Shown: in pieces, positions 42,834 through 51,188 of the stretch
How the letters are laid out: each line of letters begins with the position of its first letter
How positions within the stretch are numbered: the first letter of the stretch is position 1
From: Paractinoplanes toevensis
GTDB taxonomy: Bacteria; Actinomycetota; Actinomycetes; Mycobacteriales; Micromonosporaceae
Direction: 5' to 3'
Assembly (NCBI RefSeq): GCF_018332695.1
Contig: NZ_BOQN01000011.1
Location: 1-64,000, forward strand
DNA length: 64,000 nucleotides
Position numbers and translations under genes: made by a program
Notes under the pieces: model-generated
The model's database searches: none
What the model saw: the letters and a program-made list of their open reading frames with translations, nothing else
What the model was told of the DNA's origin: nothing

Positions 42834-43645
42834 CGGAACGTCTGCCGGATCTCGCCGATCCCGTCCACCCGGCTGACCAGCGTCTCGCCCGGCTGCAGGT
42901 AACGGGGTGGATTGCGGCGGTTACCGACGCCGGCCGGCGTACCGGTGAAAATCAGGTCTCCCGGCAGCAGCGGGCAGACCGCCGAGATCCGGGCGACCAG
43001 GTCGTCCACCGGGAAGATCATCTGACTGGTCCGCCCGTGCTGGACGACCTCGTCGCCCAGCCGGCACTCGAAGCCGATGTCGTCCCGGTCGGCGAACTCG
43101 TCCGGCGTCACCGCCACCGGCCCGATCGGCCCGAACCCCGGGAACGACTTGCCCAGCGAGAACTGGGCGGGTGTCCCGCGCAGCTGCGAGGCCCGCTCGG
43201 ACAGATCCTGCCCCACGGTCAGCCCGGCGATCGCCGACCAGGCCTGCTCGCGGGGGATGGCGTACCCGCCCCGGCCGATCACCGCGACCACCTCGATCTC
43301 CCAGTCCGGCTTGCCCGGCGGCAGCGTCACCTCGGTGACCGGCCCGGCGATGCAGGACGGGAACTTCGTGAAGATCAGCGGCTCCTCGGGCGCCTGGAAG
43401 CCGGCCTCCGCGGCGTGCGGCCGGTAGTTGAGCGCCACCGCGAACACCTGGCGGGGATGCGGCACCGGCGGCCCCAGCTCGGCGTCGGTGACAGCCTTGC
43501 CGGTGGAGAAGTCGGCCGTCGCCGCCCACGCCACGAGCTCGTCGAAACGGCCCAGCGCGGCGTTGACGTCGCCGCCGTCCTCGACGTCCAGGGCCAGCCC
43601 GTCCTTCACCAGGACGAGCCGCCCGCCGAGAGTCCCGAAACGCAT
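42830..43645 (-). CDS. Fumarylacetoacetate hydrolase-family protein (second of a tandem pair)
   Basis: 271 residues from the ATG at 43645. The FAH core is clear: VFAVALNYRPHAAEAG, PLIFTKFPSCIAGP, PDWEIEVVAVIGRGG (metal Glu-x-Glu), LTVGQDLSERASQL, SLGKSFPGFGPIGP, and DLIFTGTPAGVGNRRNPPRY near the end. This subgroup includes oxaloacetate decarboxylase/acylpyruvase and 2-hydroxyhepta-2,4-dienedioate isomerase-type enzymes. It starts five bases after the upstream FAH gene stop, so the two are an operon. The 3' end overlaps the convergent GH18-like stop by four bases. The two copies are diverged enough to imply different substrates. Confidence 0.88.
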   Translation of the reverse strand: MRFGTLGGRLVLVKDGLALDVEDGGDVNAALGRFDELVAWAATADFSTGKAVTDAELGPPVPHPRQVFAVALNYRPHAAEAGFQAPEEPLIFTKFPSCIAGPVTEVTLPPGKPDWEIEVVAVIGRGGYAIPREQAWSAIAGLTVGQDLSERASQLRGTPAQFSLGKSFPGFGPIGPVAVTPDEFADRDDIGFECRLGDEVVQHGRTSQMIFPVDDLVARISAVCPLLPGDLIFTGTPAGVGNRRNPPRYLQPGETLVSRVDGIGEIRQTFR

Positions 43646-43650
43646 CGCCG

Positions 43651-44526
43651 TCAGTCCGTGTAGAGCGAGCTGGCGTAGGGCGGGGTGTCGTGCGCGGCGC
43701 TCCACGGCACCACGTGGTTGCGCAGCAGCCCGACACCGGCGATCTCCGCTTCCACGGTGTCGCCCGGCTTGAGGTAGAAGTCGAACGGGTTCGGCTGCAC
43801 CGCCGCCACCCCCGAGATCGTGCCGGTGGTGATGATGTCACCGGCCGAATAGCCCTGCGGCGAGTGGTGTGCGACCAGGTGCGGAATCGACAGCACCATG
43901 TTGTCGGTGTTGCCGGTCTGCCGCACCTCACCGTTGACCCGCAGCTCCATGGCGAGCTTCTGCGCGTCGGGCACCTCGTCGGCGGTCACGATCCACGGCC
44001 CGATCGGGCAGAACGTGTCGATGCCCTTCGAAAATGAGAACACCCCCGACTGCATCTCCCGCCGCTGAATGTCACGCGCGGTGATGTCGTTGAAGACCGT
44101 GTACCCCGCGATGTAGTCGACGGCCTCCTCCGGCCCGAACCACCGCCCCGACTTCCCGATGATCACTGCCAGCTCGAGCTCGTAGTCGAGTTCCTTGGTC
44201 AGCCCTTCCGGGTAGACGATGTCGTCCTCCGGCCCGATGATCGCGTCGACGTTCTGGAAGAACACGATCCCCTTGTGCACCGGGTGCGACCAGCTGACCT
44301 TCTGCAACTCTTCGTGGTGAACGGCGAAGTTACCGGCCGTGTGAAAGAACTTCTTCGGCACGATGGGCGCCCGCAGCCGCACCGCGTCGAGCGCCGGCCG
44401 CTCCCCGGTCTCCGGCACGGCGCCGCCCCGCTCGAAGAACTCCCGCGTAGACCCGCAATCGAGCTCGACCACGAGGTCATCCTCGATCCGCCCGACCCGC
44501 CCCGCGTCGAATGTCACCAGCCGCAT
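43651..44526 (-). CDS. Fumarylacetoacetate hydrolase-family protein (first of a tandem pair)
   Basis: 291 residues. It starts MRLVTFDAGRVGRIEDDLVV. FAH motifs are KFFHTAGNFAVHHEELQKV, GIVFFQNVDAIIGPEDDIVY, LDYELELAVIIGKSGRW (metal ligands), YTVFNDITARDIQRREMQ, SKGIDTFCPIGPWIV, and GDIITTGTISGVAAVQPNP. Such enzymes cleave or isomerise beta-diketo acids from aromatic ring cleavage. It is the first gene of a two-gene operon. Upstream lies a repeat-rich gap without an obvious promoter. Confidence 0.9.
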   Translation of the reverse strand: MRLVTFDAGRVGRIEDDLVVELDCGSTREFFERGGAVPETGERPALDAVRLRAPIVPKKFFHTAGNFAVHHEELQKVSWSHPVHKGIVFFQNVDAIIGPEDDIVYPEGLTKELDYELELAVIIGKSGRWFGPEEAVDYIAGYTVFNDITARDIQRREMQSGVFSFSKGIDTFCPIGPWIVTADEVPDAQKLAMELRVNGEVRQTGNTDNMVLSIPHLVAHHSPQGYSAGDIITTGTISGVAAVQPNPFDFYLKPGDTVEAEIAGVGLLRNHVVPWSAAHDTPPYASSLYTD

Positions 44527-44621
44527 GCCATCCCCAACCGTCGCCGTGCTTTCGCTCTACGAAAGCCGCTTTCTGAAACGGAATCCTCCGCCCACGCTCC
44601 GAGCGTGTCAAGGCCGCCCTT

Positions 44622-44715
44622 TTTCCGTACGGGGTTGGGCACAGTCCCCGCCGCAGGGACCGGCCGGGCGGGTGGTGACGCTCCGCGCCCGGCCACCGGG
44701 CGGGCCCGGCGGCGA
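44622..44715 (+). repeat. Dispersed intergenic repeat related to the 31.3-31.4 kb segment
   Basis: Five blocks occur in the same order and similar spacing here and, on the opposite strand, at about 31415-31325: TTTTCCGTACGGG, CAGTCCC, CCGGCCGG, CTCCGCGC and CGGGCGGGCCCGGC. The two copies differ between the blocks. The gap 44527-44907 carries no gene; it holds this element and a minisatellite. Confidence 0.5.
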
Positions 44716-44763
44716 AGCCGGGCTCGCAGGCTCCGCCATGCATCGCCCGCCCGCGTCGCCCTT

Positions 44764-44908
44764 CAGCGGTCGCCGGGCAGGCTTTGGCTGGGTGACGCCC
44801 AGCGGTTGCTGGGCGGGCTTCGGCTGGGTGACGGTCGGCGGTTGCTGGGTGGGCTTTCGGCGGCCGACGCTCAGGGGTCGCCGGGTGGGCTTTTGGTCGG
44901 GCGGCGCT
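44764..44908. repeat. Four-unit minisatellite, about 36-bp period
   Basis: Units at 44764-44799, 44800-44835, 44836-44871 and 44872-44908 (36, 36, 36, 37 bp) share AGCGG-TTGCTGGG-GGGCTT with a GGCTGGGTGACG-like second half. They are imperfect, with the last the most diverged. The array ends exactly at the methyltransferase stop codon. In translation it gives 12-residue periods such as SGCWAGFGWVTP, but no start or gene-like frame supports coding. Confidence 0.75.
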
Positions 44909-45729
44909 CAGGGGCGGCGGCCGATCCAGACGTCGCGGGTTGCGCGGATGGTGAGGTCGTTGCGGTCCGGTGCGCCGGCCACGGCCGCGTCCAGCGCGGT
45001 CAGCTCGTCGCCGGTGAGGCGGTCGGCCAGGCGCTGCCGGGTGCGCTGCAGGGTCACCTGGGCATACCGGACGGCGTTCGGCGGCAGCGGCGGTCGCAGC
45101 TCGATGTCGAACCGGCGCTCACCCTCCAGCGCGAACCCGGCGGCCTTGAGCCGGGCGCCCCAGTCCTCACCCATGTGCAGGCCGGCCTCCTGGCGGAAGC
45201 GGGCCAGCTCGGCGTGGCAGCGCTCCTCGAGGGCCGCCCCGGCCGGATCGGTGAGGAAGCGGGGAAACCCGTCCAGCTCGGTGATCATGAAGGCCCCGCC
45301 GGGTCGCAGCGTCGCGTAGACCTGGGTGAGAGTGCGGGCCGGGTCGGCCAGGTGGTGCATCGACGCCGACGCCCAGACGAGGTCGGCCGGCCCCAGACCG
45401 GGCCAGTCTCCGTCCAGGTCGGCGCGAACCGTGCGGATGCGCTCGGCCAGGCCGGCCTCGGCGGCGCGGTGGCGGAGCCGTTCGAGCATGTCCTCGTCCA
45501 TGTCGACGGCGGTCAGTTCGGCGTTCGGCAGCTGCCGGGCGAGGGCGAGCGTGCCGGTGCCGGTTCCCGCGCCGAGGTCCACGATGCGAGGGCGATCGGG
45601 GACCAGCGAACCGGCCCAGCCGATCACCTCCCGGTAGTAGTCGTGCAGGACCTCGGCGTCGAGATCGAGCATCTCGGCGAGGTCACCGTCCCCGTGGTGG
45701 CTGTGCGCGTGTGCGTGATCGTGTGCCAT
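44908..45729 (-). CDS. Class I SAM-dependent methyltransferase with His-rich N-terminus
   Basis: 273 residues from the ATG at 45729. It opens with a histidine/aspartate run (MAHDHAHAHSHHGDGD), which could bind metal. The Rossmann SAM motif I is IVDLGAGTGTGTLALA, motif II LTAVDMDEDML, and motif post-I/IV SASMHHLADP. The small C-terminal part (RYAQVTLQRTRQRLADRLTG) closes the fold. A -10 TAGCGT ends seven bases before the ATG, predicting a leaderless mRNA. An in-frame ATG further upstream would give a longer N-terminus but lies across the shared operator. It is divergent from an XRE-cupin regulator that likely controls it. The substrate is unknown; such pairs are common in actinomycetes. Confidence 0.88.
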   Translation of the reverse strand: MAHDHAHAHSHHGDGDLAEMLDLDAEVLHDYYREVIGWAGSLVPDRPRIVDLGAGTGTGTLALARQLPNAELTAVDMDEDMLERLRHRAAEAGLAERIRTVRADLDGDWPGLGPADLVWASASMHHLADPARTLTQVYATLRPGGAFMITELDGFPRFLTDPAGAALEERCHAELARFRQEAGLHMGEDWGARLKAAGFALEGERRFDIELRPPLPPNAVRYAQVTLQRTRQRLADRLTGDELTALDAAVAGAPDRNDLTIRATRDVWIGRRP

Positions 45730-45736
45730 GTCCCCG

Positions 45737-45786
45737 ACGCTACCGCCGTCTTGCGTATACGACATACAATCTTGCGTATGACGCAA
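45737..45786. promoter_or_regulatory. Repeated TTGCGTAT operators between methyltransferase and XRE-cupin genes
   Basis: TTGCGTAT occurs at 45751-45758 and 45772-45779, exactly two helical turns (21 bp) apart. The second is part of a perfect dyad TTGCGT-ATG-ACGCAA (45772-45786) centred on the XRE start codon. -10 elements: TACAAT (45765-45770) seven bases before the XRE ATG, and TAGCGT (45742-45737) seven bases before the methyltransferase ATG. Neither has a clear -35. Confidence 0.7.
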
Positions 45787-46341
45787 GACAGCGAGTTGGA
45801 TGCCCTGGTTCGTCAGCGCATCCGCGGGTTGCGGGTGGCGCGCGGCTGGTCGCTGGACGAGCTGGCGGCCCGCAGCTACCTGAGCCCGTCGACGCTGAGC
45901 CGGATCGAGACCGGCCACCGCCGGATCGCCCTCGACCAGCTGGCCCCGATCGCGCGGGCCCTGGGCACGACACTGGACCAACTGGTCGAGTCGGGCCGCG
46001 ACGAGGACGTGGTGATCCGCCCCCACCACGACGACAACCGCGGCATCACCACCTGGTTGCTGTCGCGCGAGGGCGCCCCGATCGGCATGACGGTGGCGAA
46101 GCTGCGAGTCGACCGCCCCGTCCCCGCCGACCTGCGCGTGCATCCGGGTCGCGACTGGTTCGTGGTGCTGTCCGGCACCGTGGTGCTGCGCCTGGCCGAG
46201 CGAACCATCGTGGTCCGGGCCGGTGAGGCCGCCGAGTTCTCGACGATGGTGCCGCACGCGTTCGGTTCCAACGGCGGCCCGGCCGAGATCCTGTGCATCC
46301 TCGACCACGAGGGCGAACGATCCCACTTGGGCCCGAGCTGA
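45778..46341 (+). CDS. XRE-family regulator with C-terminal cupin domain
   Basis: 187 residues. Helix-turn-helix at about residues 12-66 (IRGLRVARGWSLDELAARSY, LSPSTLSRIETGHRRIALDQ). A cupin fold follows (about 110-180), with VHPGRDWFVVLSGTVVLRLA, EAAEFSTMVPHAFGSNGGPA and a final strand. Such regulators bind a small molecule in the cupin barrel and repress a neighbouring enzyme. The ATG at 45778 is fixed by the TACAAT element seven bases upstream, and the start codon lies inside a palindromic operator, so autoregulation is likely. The target is presumably the divergent methyltransferase. Confidence 0.9.
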   Translation: MTQDSELDALVRQRIRGLRVARGWSLDELAARSYLSPSTLSRIETGHRRIALDQLAPIARALGTTLDQLVESGRDEDVVIRPHHDDNRGITTWLLSREGAPIGMTVAKLRVDRPVPADLRVHPGRDWFVVLSGTVVLRLAERTIVVRAGEAAEFSTMVPHAFGSNGGPAEILCILDHEGERSHLGPS

Positions 46342-46370
46342 TCGCCGGACCGCAGCTGGGGAGGTTCGGC

Positions 46371-46551
46371 TCAGCTGAGCCGGTCGGTGAATTCGGTGGT
46401 GGCCGCGATCAGGCGGGGGTGACGCCGGGCGCGAGCGAGCAGTGCCCCGCGGCCGAGACGATCGGGAAGGCGGCCTCGGGCCAGCGGGTGGCCAGATCGT
46501 AGGCCGTGATCGGTGGGCAGCACTGGTCGTACCGACCCTGGACGATGACGC
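46371..46551 (-). pseudogene. Truncated, frameshifted 3' copy of the proline iminopeptidase gene
   Basis: By hand alignment these 181 bases are about 85% identical to 58702-58883, the 3' end of the intact gene at the right edge of the island, with one single-base gap. The peptide reads VIVQGRYDQCCPPITAYDLA, then TRWPEAAFPIVSAAGHCSLA, and after the frameshift RLIAATTEFTDRLS ending in a stop at the same place. Similarity stops sharply near 46551, inside the gene, and at the stop codon. It has the same orientation as the intact gene. Confidence 0.85.
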
Positions 46552-46607
46552 ACCGTGCGGCCGCGCCGGCTTCGCCCTCCGGCGCTTACGGCAAAGGAAT
46601 GGCAGGG

Positions 46608-46623
46608 TGATAGGTTTCCACCG
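46608..46623 (+). promoter_or_regulatory. Extended -10 promoter for rmlC
   Basis: TGATAGGTT (46608-46616) is an extended -10, followed by six bases to the GTG at 46623, predicting a leaderless mRNA. No clear -35 is seen, which an extended -10 can tolerate. Confidence 0.5.
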
Positions 46624-47186
46624 TGATCATTCGACCGCTATCTATATCGGGCGCCTGGGAAATTATTCCTGAACTGCACGGCGATGCTCGCGGCGTCCTA
46701 CTCGAATGGTATCGGGCCGACCATCTCTCGGCGGTGACCGGTGAAACATTCGCGTTCGCGCAGGCGAATATTTCTGTTTCGGCCCATGGTGTGGTGCGTG
46801 GTATCCATTACGCGGATGTTCCGCCGGGGCAAGCGAAGTATGTCACCTGCGTCCAGGGGAGAGTGTTCGACGTGATTGTTGACCTTCGGGTCGGATCGGC
46901 GACCTTCGGTCGCTGGGATGCGGTTTACCTTGACGACAAGGACAGGCGTGCCGTGTTTCTCTCCGAAGGGCTGGGTCACGGTTTCTGCTCGGTTACTGAA
47001 AGCGCGACCGTGGCGTATCTTTGCTCCACCGCTTACGACCCGGCCCGAGAGCGGGAGGTACACCCGCTGGATCCTCGGTTGGCGATCACCTGGCCGGTCG
47101 ACACCCCCAGGCTCTCTGCGCGAGACAAGCATGCACCGACTTTGACCGACGCACTGGTGGCCGGACTGCTTCCAGCAGCCCATTAG
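46623..47186 (+). CDS. rmlC: dTDP-4-dehydrorhamnose 3,5-epimerase family protein
   Basis: 187 residues, the full RmlC length. The cupin carries the signature VVRGIHYADVPPGQAKYVTC with the catalytic histidine and lysine, followed by GRVFDVIVDLRVGSATFGRW, the HGFCSV strand and YLCSTAYDPARE. It would epimerise dTDP-4-keto-6-deoxyglucose at C3 and C5, or at one of them in deoxysugar pathways. Base composition is lower in GC than the neighbours (many A/T third positions), which suggests transfer. It stands apart from rmlABD and converges on the flavin oxidoreductase gene with a 12-base gap. Confidence 0.9.
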   Translation: MIIRPLSISGAWEIIPELHGDARGVLLEWYRADHLSAVTGETFAFAQANISVSAHGVVRGIHYADVPPGQAKYVTCVQGRVFDVIVDLRVGSATFGRWDAVYLDDKDRRAVFLSEGLGHGFCSVTESATVAYLCSTAYDPAREREVHPLDPRLAITWPVDTPRLSARDKHAPTLTDALVAGLLPAAH

Positions 47187-47198
47187 CTGCCCCTCGAG

Positions 47199-48347
47199 TC
47201 AATCAGTGCGACGGCGTTTCCAGGTAGAACGAAGCGGTCGTAGCGTGGGATGGAACGGGCAGTATATGTGTGGATAACCCTTCGTGTGGTATTTGCATTG
47301 TCCGCAGTCCGTGCATGGCTGAATTTGACGACCGGTCGTGGCGGAAATCAGCATGTCGGGGTCCGCGAGTAGCGAGCGACCGAACAACACCACATCCGAG
47401 ACGTTGTGCTCCAGAAGAGACGCGGCGAGTTCGGGTGTATCGATATTGCCGGCAATCATCACCGGCACGCCGAGCTCCGTCCGTACAGTCGCGGCCTGGT
47501 CGCGCCAAAGCGCCCGGGACAATGTGCGGCGCGGAATAATAACGTCGCGGGCGCGGGTGTACATGCCGCCGGAAATACTGATATATGCCAGTTTGGTGCG
47601 CAGATTCCGCAGACCTGCGATTGCCTGGTCGGGTGTCATGCCACCAGGAAGGTCCTCGTGGACGTTGATCCGGATGCCGATGCGGTGGCCGACTGCGGCG
47701 TGAGCCCGGGTGACGATCTCGTGCACGATGCGGAACCTGCGCTCCAGGTTCCCGCCATACCGGTCCTGGCGTGTGTTGGTCGCCGCGGAGAGAAATCCGG
47801 ACAGCAGGTAGCCGTGTGCCGCATGCACCTCGATCAGGTCCGCGCCGGCGCGAGCGGCAATCTCCGCAGTGTGTACGAATTGGTCGACGATCAGCGATAT
47901 CTCTCCCAGGGAGAGGGCGCTCGGCGAGCCTCCGACGACCGGGCACGGCGCAGCGGTGGCCGCGACGCTGGGTAGGCCGGTCTCATGGGGCCCGGTTTGC
48001 CGGCCCGCGTGTTCGATCTGGACGGCGACTTTGACGCCGGCGGCGTGGGCCGTTTCGCACACCAGGCGAAGGCCGTGTGCGCGCTCGTCGCGGTCGAGGC
48101 ACATGGATGACCGGTTGGCCCGGCCGGCCGCCGCGACCGCGAGGCCGCCGACGCACAGAAGGCCCAACCTGTCATTGCAGAAAGACCGGTAGAACGAGAG
48201 CCCGTCGGTGCCGATGGAACCGTCTTGACCGAACATGCCCGAATTGAAAGGCGCCAATCCAATCGGCGCCTGAAGTCGCGTGTTTCCGATCTGCGGCTGC
48301 CGGTTCAATCCGTCGAGGGTCAAGCCCCCTCCCATCCCGTCCAGCAC
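47199..48347 (-). CDS. Old-yellow-enzyme-type oxidoreductase with C-terminal cysteine cluster
   Basis: 382 residues. FMN-binding TIM barrel of the NADH:flavin oxidoreductase/2,4-dienoyl-CoA reductase group: VKVAVQIEHAGRQTG, IEVHAAHGYLLSGFLSAATN, TRQDRYGGNLERRFRIVHEI, LAYISISGGM. The C-terminus carries CTDCGQCKYH and YCPFHP, arranged like the 4Fe-4S ligands of trimethylamine dehydrogenase-type enzymes. The NAD/FAD domains that follow the cluster in those enzymes are missing, so electrons must come from a partner. A shorter start at ATG 48335 is possible. GC content is lower than its surroundings. Its role in the cluster could be reduction of an enoyl or keto intermediate. Confidence 0.82.
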   Translation of the reverse strand: MLDGMGGGLTLDGLNRQPQIGNTRLQAPIGLAPFNSGMFGQDGSIGTDGLSFYRSFCNDRLGLLCVGGLAVAAAGRANRSSMCLDRDERAHGLRLVCETAHAAGVKVAVQIEHAGRQTGPHETGLPSVAATAAPCPVVGGSPSALSLGEISLIVDQFVHTAEIAARAGADLIEVHAAHGYLLSGFLSAATNTRQDRYGGNLERRFRIVHEIVTRAHAAVGHRIGIRINVHEDLPGGMTPDQAIAGLRNLRTKLAYISISGGMYTRARDVIIPRRTLSRALWRDQAATVRTELGVPVMIAGNIDTPELAASLLEHNVSDVVLFGRSLLADPDMLISATTGRQIQPCTDCGQCKYHTKGYPHIYCPFHPTLRPLRSTWKRRRTD

Positions 48348-48430
48348 GGCCGCAGCGGCCGGCGCTCATATGGCGCAGCGTAATCGTCCACTTTGTTCAG
48401 CCGCAAGGGCAGTGCTGCGCGGGCAAATCC

Positions 48431-49303
48431 TCATCGCACGCGATCGTTCAGCAGCATCACCAGGTACTCGCCGTACCCGCTCTTCATCAGGGGCGCGGCC
48501 AGCTCCCGCAACCGTTCGTCGGAGATGAGGCCGAGCCGCCACGCCGCCTCCTCCACGCAGCCGATCTTCAGGCCCTGTCTCTCCTCGATCACGCGCACGT
48601 ACTCGGAGGCTTGGATCATCGACCGAAAGGTCCCGGTATCGAGCCACACGGTGCCGCGCTCGAGGATGGTGACTTCGAGCCGGCCTCGGCGCCGGTACTC
48701 CTCGTTCACCGCGGTGATCTCGAGTTCGCCCCGTGCGCTCGGCTCCAGCTTGTCCGCGATCTGGACCACGTCCGGACCGTAGAAGTACAGGCCGGGGACC
48801 GCGTACCTGGACCTGGGCCGGGTGGGCTTCTCCTCGATCGACAGGACCTTGCCCGCGTCGTCGAGGGCCACGACCCCGTAGCGATGCGGGTCCGCGACCG
48901 CGTAGGCGAAGATGTGCCCGCCGCTGGGCTGCCGGAACCGGGCCAGCTGCCGGCCGAGTCCGACGCCGTGGAAGATGTTGTCCCCGAGAACGAGCGCGAC
49001 CGGCTCGTCGCCGATGAAGTCGGCGCCGATCCGGAACGCCTGCGCGATGCCGTCCGGGTTCTCCTGTTCCGCGTAGGAGAGACTGAGCCCGAACCGGCTC
49101 CCGTCACCCAGCAACCGCTGGAAATGCGGCTGGCTTTCCGGTGTGGTGATTACCAGAATCTCCCGGATGCCGGCGGATACCAGAGTGGTCAACGGATAGT
49201 AGATCATCGGTTTGTCGAAGATGGGCATTAGTTGTTTGGACATGGCCATGGTGATCGGCCGAAGTCGGGAGCCGGTTCCACCGGCGAGAAGAATTCCGCG
49301 CAC
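48431..49303 (-). CDS. rmlA: Glucose-1-phosphate thymidylyltransferase
   Basis: 290 residues from the GTG at 49303. Classical signature [40 protein letters not shown], and [15 protein letters not shown]. Later motifs are SIEEKP and [20 protein letters not shown]. It makes dTDP-glucose from glucose-1-phosphate and dTTP, the entry step of all dTDP-deoxysugars including dTDP-rhamnose. It is divergent from rmlB with 45 bases between starts; both promoters must be in that gap. Confidence 0.96.
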   Translation of the reverse strand: MRGILLAGGTGSRLRPITMAMSKQLMPIFDKPMIYYPLTTLVSAGIREILVITTPESQPHFQRLLGDGSRFGLSLSYAEQENPDGIAQAFRIGADFIGDEPVALVLGDNIFHGVGLGRQLARFRQPSGGHIFAYAVADPHRYGVVALDDAGKVLSIEEKPTRPRSRYAVPGLYFYGPDVVQIADKLEPSARGELEITAVNEEYRRRGRLEVTILERGTVWLDTGTFRSMIQASEYVRVIEERQGLKIGCVEEAAWRLGLISDERLRELAAPLMKSGYGEYLVMLLNDRVR

Positions 49304-49348
49304 CGTGAAGGCTAAACACAGTGGACCGTCCGTGTACACTCGGCGACT

Positions 49349-50326
49349 GTGCGAATCCTCGTGACGGGCGGCGCCGGCTTCATCGGCTCGGCCTACGTGC
49401 GGGCAGTTCTGAATGACGAATACGCGGGTTCGGCGGACGCCTCGGTGACCGTCCTGGACCTGTTGTCCTACTCCGGCAATGTCGCGAATCTGCCGATGCA
49501 GAATCCTCGCCTTACCTTTGTCCAGGGCGATATCGCAGATTCCACCCTCGTACGTGACGTCCTTCCCGGGCATGACGCGGTCGTCCACTTCGCGGCGGAG
49601 TCCCATGTCGACAGGTCGATCGCCGGGGCCCTCCCGTTCGTCACCACCAACGTTCTGGGCACCCAGACGCTGCTCGACGCGGCCGGGGCCGCCCGCGTCG
49701 GCCGGTTCGTGCACGTCTCCACCGACGAGGTCTACGGTTCCATCGCGCACGGCTCGTGGACCGAGACCTGGCCCGTCGCGCCCAACTCGCCGTACGCCGC
49801 CTCGAAGGCCTCTTCCGATCTTCTGGCCCTGGCCGCTCACCGAACCCACGGCATGGACGTCGTGGTCACCCGCTGCTCCAACAACTACGGGCCGCACCAG
49901 TACCCGGAAAAGATCATCCCGCTCTTCGTGACCAACCTGCTGGACGGCATGCCGGTGCCGCTCTACGGCGACGGCGGCAACATCCGCGACTGGCTGCACG
50001 TCTCCGACCATTGCCGGGGCATCCAGTTGGTGCTGGAGAAAGGCAGATCCGGCGAGATCTACCACATCGGAGGCGGCTCCGAGCTGACCAACCGCGAGCT
50101 GACCGGCCGACTGCTCCAGGCGTGCGGCGCCGACTGGGACCTGGTGCGGCCGGTTGCCGACCGCAAGGGCCACGACCGCCGGTACTCGCTGGACATCACC
50201 AAGATCAGCGACGAACTGGGGTACGCGCCCAGGGTCGGCCTGGACGAAGGGCTGGCCTCCACGGTCACCTGGTACCGGGCCAACCGCGACTGGTGGGAGC
50301 CGCTCAAGACCCGCGGCGCTGCCTGA
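49349..50326 (+). CDS. rmlB: dTDP-glucose 4,6-dehydratase
   Basis: 325 residues. Rossmann motif [16 protein letters not shown], catalytic STDEVYGS, and [11 protein letters not shown] (YxxxK), followed by [20 protein letters not shown], all typical of RmlB. It converts dTDP-glucose to dTDP-4-keto-6-deoxyglucose. The GTG start lies eight bases after a TACACT -10 (49335-49340), so the message is nearly leaderless. It overlaps rmlD by TGATG, so the two are coupled. Confidence 0.96.
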   Translation: MRILVTGGAGFIGSAYVRAVLNDEYAGSADASVTVLDLLSYSGNVANLPMQNPRLTFVQGDIADSTLVRDVLPGHDAVVHFAAESHVDRSIAGALPFVTTNVLGTQTLLDAAGAARVGRFVHVSTDEVYGSIAHGSWTETWPVAPNSPYAASKASSDLLALAAHRTHGMDVVVTRCSNNYGPHQYPEKIIPLFVTNLLDGMPVPLYGDGGNIRDWLHVSDHCRGIQLVLEKGRSGEIYHIGGGSELTNRELTGRLLQACGADWDLVRPVADRKGHDRRYSLDITKISDELGYAPRVGLDEGLASTVTWYRANRDWWEPLKTRGAA

Positions 50327-51171
50327 TGCGCTGGCTGGTCACCGGCGCCGCCGGGATGCTCGGCCAGGACCTCACCGCAGTGCTGGCCAAGGTGGGCGAG
50401 ACCGACGCGGTGGCCGCGACCCGCGCCGATCTGGACGTCACCGACCAAATGGCAGTGCGCGAGGCAGTCGCCGCCGCCGATGTCGTGCTCAACGCCGCCG
50501 CCTGGACCGACGTGGACGGCGCCGAGAACGCCGAGGAGGCGGCCACCGCGGTCAACGGGCACGCCGTCCGGCACCTCGCCGAGGCGGCCGGCAAGCGGCT
50601 GATCCACTTCTCCACCGACTATGTCTTCGACGGCCGCACCACCTTCCCGTACGCCGAAGCGACGGAGCCCGCACCGATCAACGCGTACGGGCGGGGCAAG
50701 GCACTCGGTGAACAGGCAGTCCTGGCGGCCGGGGGGTACGTCGTGCGGACCACGTGGCTGTACGGAGCCCACGGCCCCAATTTCGTCCGCACCATGCTGC
50801 GGCTGGCCGCCGAACGAGACACCGTGGACGTCGTCGACGACCAGCAGGGGGCGCCGACCTGGTCGTACGCTCTCGCCCGCCAGGCGGTCGCGCTGGCGGG
50901 CGCGGCCGCGGCCGGCACGGCTGCCCCCGGTGTCTATCACGGCACCGCTGGCGGGTCGACCACCTGGTACGGGTTGGCTCGGGCGGTCTTCGCCGAGGCC
51001 GGTCTCGACCCGAACCGATTGCGGCCGACCACCAGTGACCGGTTCCGGCGGCCGGCTCGGCGGCCGGCGTACAGCGTGCTGGGCCACGACCGGTGGGCGA
51101 TGACGGGCGTCGACCCGCTGCCGGACTGGCGACCGATGCTGGCCGCGGCGATGCCGGCTCTGCTTCGCTGA
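50326..51171 (+). CDS. rmlD: dTDP-4-dehydrorhamnose reductase
   Basis: 281 residues. Starts [20 protein letters not shown]. Then [31 protein letters not shown] and [14 protein letters not shown] (YxxxK) follow. [20 protein letters not shown] is also characteristic. It reduces dTDP-4-keto-rhamnose to dTDP-L-rhamnose, which completes the rml set with rmlA, B and C in this 5-kb stretch. The ATG shares its A with the rmlB stop. No RBS is needed if coupled. Confidence 0.94.
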   Translation: MRWLVTGAAGMLGQDLTAVLAKVGETDAVAATRADLDVTDQMAVREAVAAADVVLNAAAWTDVDGAENAEEAATAVNGHAVRHLAEAAGKRLIHFSTDYVFDGRTTFPYAEATEPAPINAYGRGKALGEQAVLAAGGYVVRTTWLYGAHGPNFVRTMLRLAAERDTVDVVDDQQGAPTWSYALARQAVALAGAAAAGTAAPGVYHGTAGGSTTWYGLARAVFAEAGLDPNRLRPTTSDRFRRPARRPAYSVLGHDRWAMTGVDPLPDWRPMLAAAMPALLR

Positions 51172-51188
51172 TCAGTCGCCGGCGCCGG

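Noticed and set aside
44764-44908. 12-residue repeat protein encoded by the minisatellite
   Set aside because: No start codon with supporting signals and no codon bias; the period is better explained as non-coding tandem duplication.
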